Of a stretch of 64,000 nucleotides of DNA, positions 62,991 to 64,000 are shown piece after piece. Below the pieces are notes generated by a model. The model saw nothing but the letters and a program-made list of their open reading frames with translations. It was not told where the DNA came from and ran no database searches. This DNA is from JACJYM01 sp965230495 (lineage in GTDB: Bacteria > Bacteroidota > Bacteroidia > Chitinophagales > Saprospiraceae): the NCBI GenBank assembly GCA_965230495.1, contig OZ246004.1, positions 806,001 through 870,000 on the forward strand. Direction: 5' to 3'. How positions within the stretch are numbered: the first letter of the stretch is position 1; each line of letters starts with the position of its first letter. The position numbers and the translations under genes were made by a program.

Positions 62991-63587
62991 TTACTTGTTT
63001 TGATACTTTAGAATTATTTCCGCTTGCTGATAATAGTTGATTAATTGGAGTTCTCGACTGGTAATATCCTCTAATTGATTTTTAAATAATTGTAAATTCA
63101 GTCTGGCATTATCCTCAGTATTTAAATTAGGTGATAGTAGTAATTCAATCATTTTTGGAAAAGATTCATAAGTCGTTTTCTGTTGATTATAGATTTTCGA
63201 CAGAATGAGTAATTCATCATAATCAAAATTCACAACCAGTGGGTGAGACTTAGCAATGTCCCAAGTATCATTGGAAGGGGTGTCACTCATAATAGTTCCT
63301 CTTTCAAATACCTTATAGAGGGTTGTTTTATCGTTAATAAAACTTTCGATAAACTTTTTATCATCACTAAGACTATCTAATTTTTTCACGATTTCTTTAT
63401 GATAAGGAACCCAATGGTCTAAAAGTTTTTTGTTTTCATTTAGCTCCGATTTTACTTTTACCAATAACTTAGTAGCCTCCTTTTCATTTTTTATTTCTTC
63501 TATTCTTTCACTGAGAAATAATCCAAGAACGACACTGAAAACTATTAGAAATATTTGTGAGATGTTTTTGATAAATGATTCTTTCAT
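62991..63587 (-). CDS. Single-pass membrane protein with helical periplasmic domain
   Basis: A 198-residue protein with one N-terminal transmembrane segment (about 9-27, ISQIFLIVFSVVLGLFLSER) and a long helical domain rich in Glu, Lys and Leu (EIKNEKEATKLLVKVKSELN). This layout is common among Bacteroidota proteins of unknown function annotated with DUF6090-like domains; the family is not certain here. No clear operon partner. Confidence 0.55.
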   Translation of the reverse strand: MKESFIKNISQIFLIVFSVVLGLFLSERIEEIKNEKEATKLLVKVKSELNENKKLLDHWVPYHKEIVKKLDSLSDDKKFIESFINDKTTLYKVFERGTIMSDTPSNDTWDIAKSHPLVVNFDYDELLILSKIYNQQKTTYESFPKMIELLLSPNLNTEDNARLNLQLFKNQLEDITSRELQLINYYQQAEIILKYQNK

Positions 63588-63745
63588 TTTACTTATTTTT
63601 TACCAATAGTTTAAATATTGAATTATATTCGGTATTCAATCAACGATATAAAATAATGAAATATACTCTTAAAGGACACATATTCGCTACAACTATTCAA
63701 TGGCAAAGGTAGTTATTCTTGACAGTGGATTGTGAGTGTTTTCTA

Positions 63746-64000
63746 TCAGGTAATATAAAACTTTGTCACTGATAAGCATTTTGCCCATAATTCCAATTCT
63801 ATAAGAGGGTAGTTTTGAGTATAATCTAAATGGTACTTTACGAGTCGATTGTCTTGTATTTGGTCAATGATTTCGTTATCGCTCTTTATAAATTTGAAGT
63901 TGACATATTTTATGCCATCAAAAATTGAATAAGTACTAAAGTGGTAACCTTCATGGTAAAAGGTACGCATAGAAACTAAGTAAGGTGCAATGAGAAATAT
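63746..64000 (-). CDS. Hypothetical protein, cut by the window edge
   Basis: The frame is open from the right edge (IFLIAPYLVSMRTFYHEGYH) to the stop at 63746, so the ATG at 63970 is probably internal and the gene begins outside the window. About 84 residues are visible: the end of a hydrophobic segment, then a soluble tail ending ELELWAKCLSVTKFYIT. No family recognised. Confidence 0.4.
   Translation of the reverse strand: MFLIAPYLVSMRTFYHEGYHFSTYSIFDGIKYVNFKFIKSDNEIIDQIQDNRLVKYHLDYTQNYPLIELELWAKCLSVTKFYIT

Overview
The window comes from an AT-rich Bacteroidota chromosome. The evidence is a short primary sigma factor of the Bacteroidota type (rpoD), a type IX secretion C-terminal signal on a GH13 glycosidase, a protein with a VPNVFTPNGDGxND motif, many short secreted lipoproteins, TANNTTTG-like -7 boxes, TamB, and a large secreted YD/RHS repeat protein. 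A helical-repeat protein at 26758-28119 resembles proteins I associate with Saprospiria-like lineages, but the class is not settled.

Positions 1-21586 look like the right part of an integrated genomic island. Its right edge is the 3' half of a tRNA-Pro(GGG) without the 5' half (21540-21586), directly next to a tyrosine recombinase gene that reads into the island; a large serine recombinase lies just inside. From the left the island carries the end of an RHS/YD toxin-type protein, a run of small membrane, lipoprotein and secreted genes, a frameshifted signal-peptidase-like gene, and then the most unusual part of the window. This is a compact array of three promoterless cassettes (9412-15714 and beyond) bounded by attC-like sites. 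Each cassette starts with a GTT-core box whose reverse complement recurs at the end of the same cassette (9/9, 10/10 and 8/9 bases), the signature of integron gene cassettes. The cassettes carry (1) an AAA ATPase fused to a DUF4435/Toprim-like region (PARIS- or OLD-like), (2) a complete three-gene ABC-three-component (ABC-3C) conflict system, and (3) a membrane-anchored pentapeptide-repeat protein. No integron integrase is visible.

Positions 21748-29603 hold an EEP-family nuclease, a PF10137-type TIR protein, a secreted regulatory-like-domain protein, a helical-repeat protein and 1.5 kb of non-coding DNA with several strong hairpins. Positions 29604-39968 hold a Cj0069-like ATP-grasp protein, an SOS-type mutagenesis module (S24/LexA-like repressor divergent from dinB - DUF72 - accessory dnaE, with two TGTAAAAATTACA operators between them), then fdhD and a YdeP-like molybdopterin oxidoreductase.

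Positions 40000-55317 are core genes: lpdA, a 43-aa membrane peptide, a START-like protein, rpoD, a DPM1-like glycosyltransferase, tamB, mutS2 and a secreted GH13 protein. tRNA-Gly(GCC) and tRNA-Leu(TAA) follow. Positions 55700-64000 are a mostly minus-strand set of small lipoproteins, DUF2147, a DUF1772-like membrane protein, a Crp/Fnr regulator, DUF7000, a frameshifted BtrH-like/DUF4872 gene, an STM3941-like protein, an Ntn-hydrolase with a membrane tail, and further membrane proteins, ending in a gene cut by the window edge.
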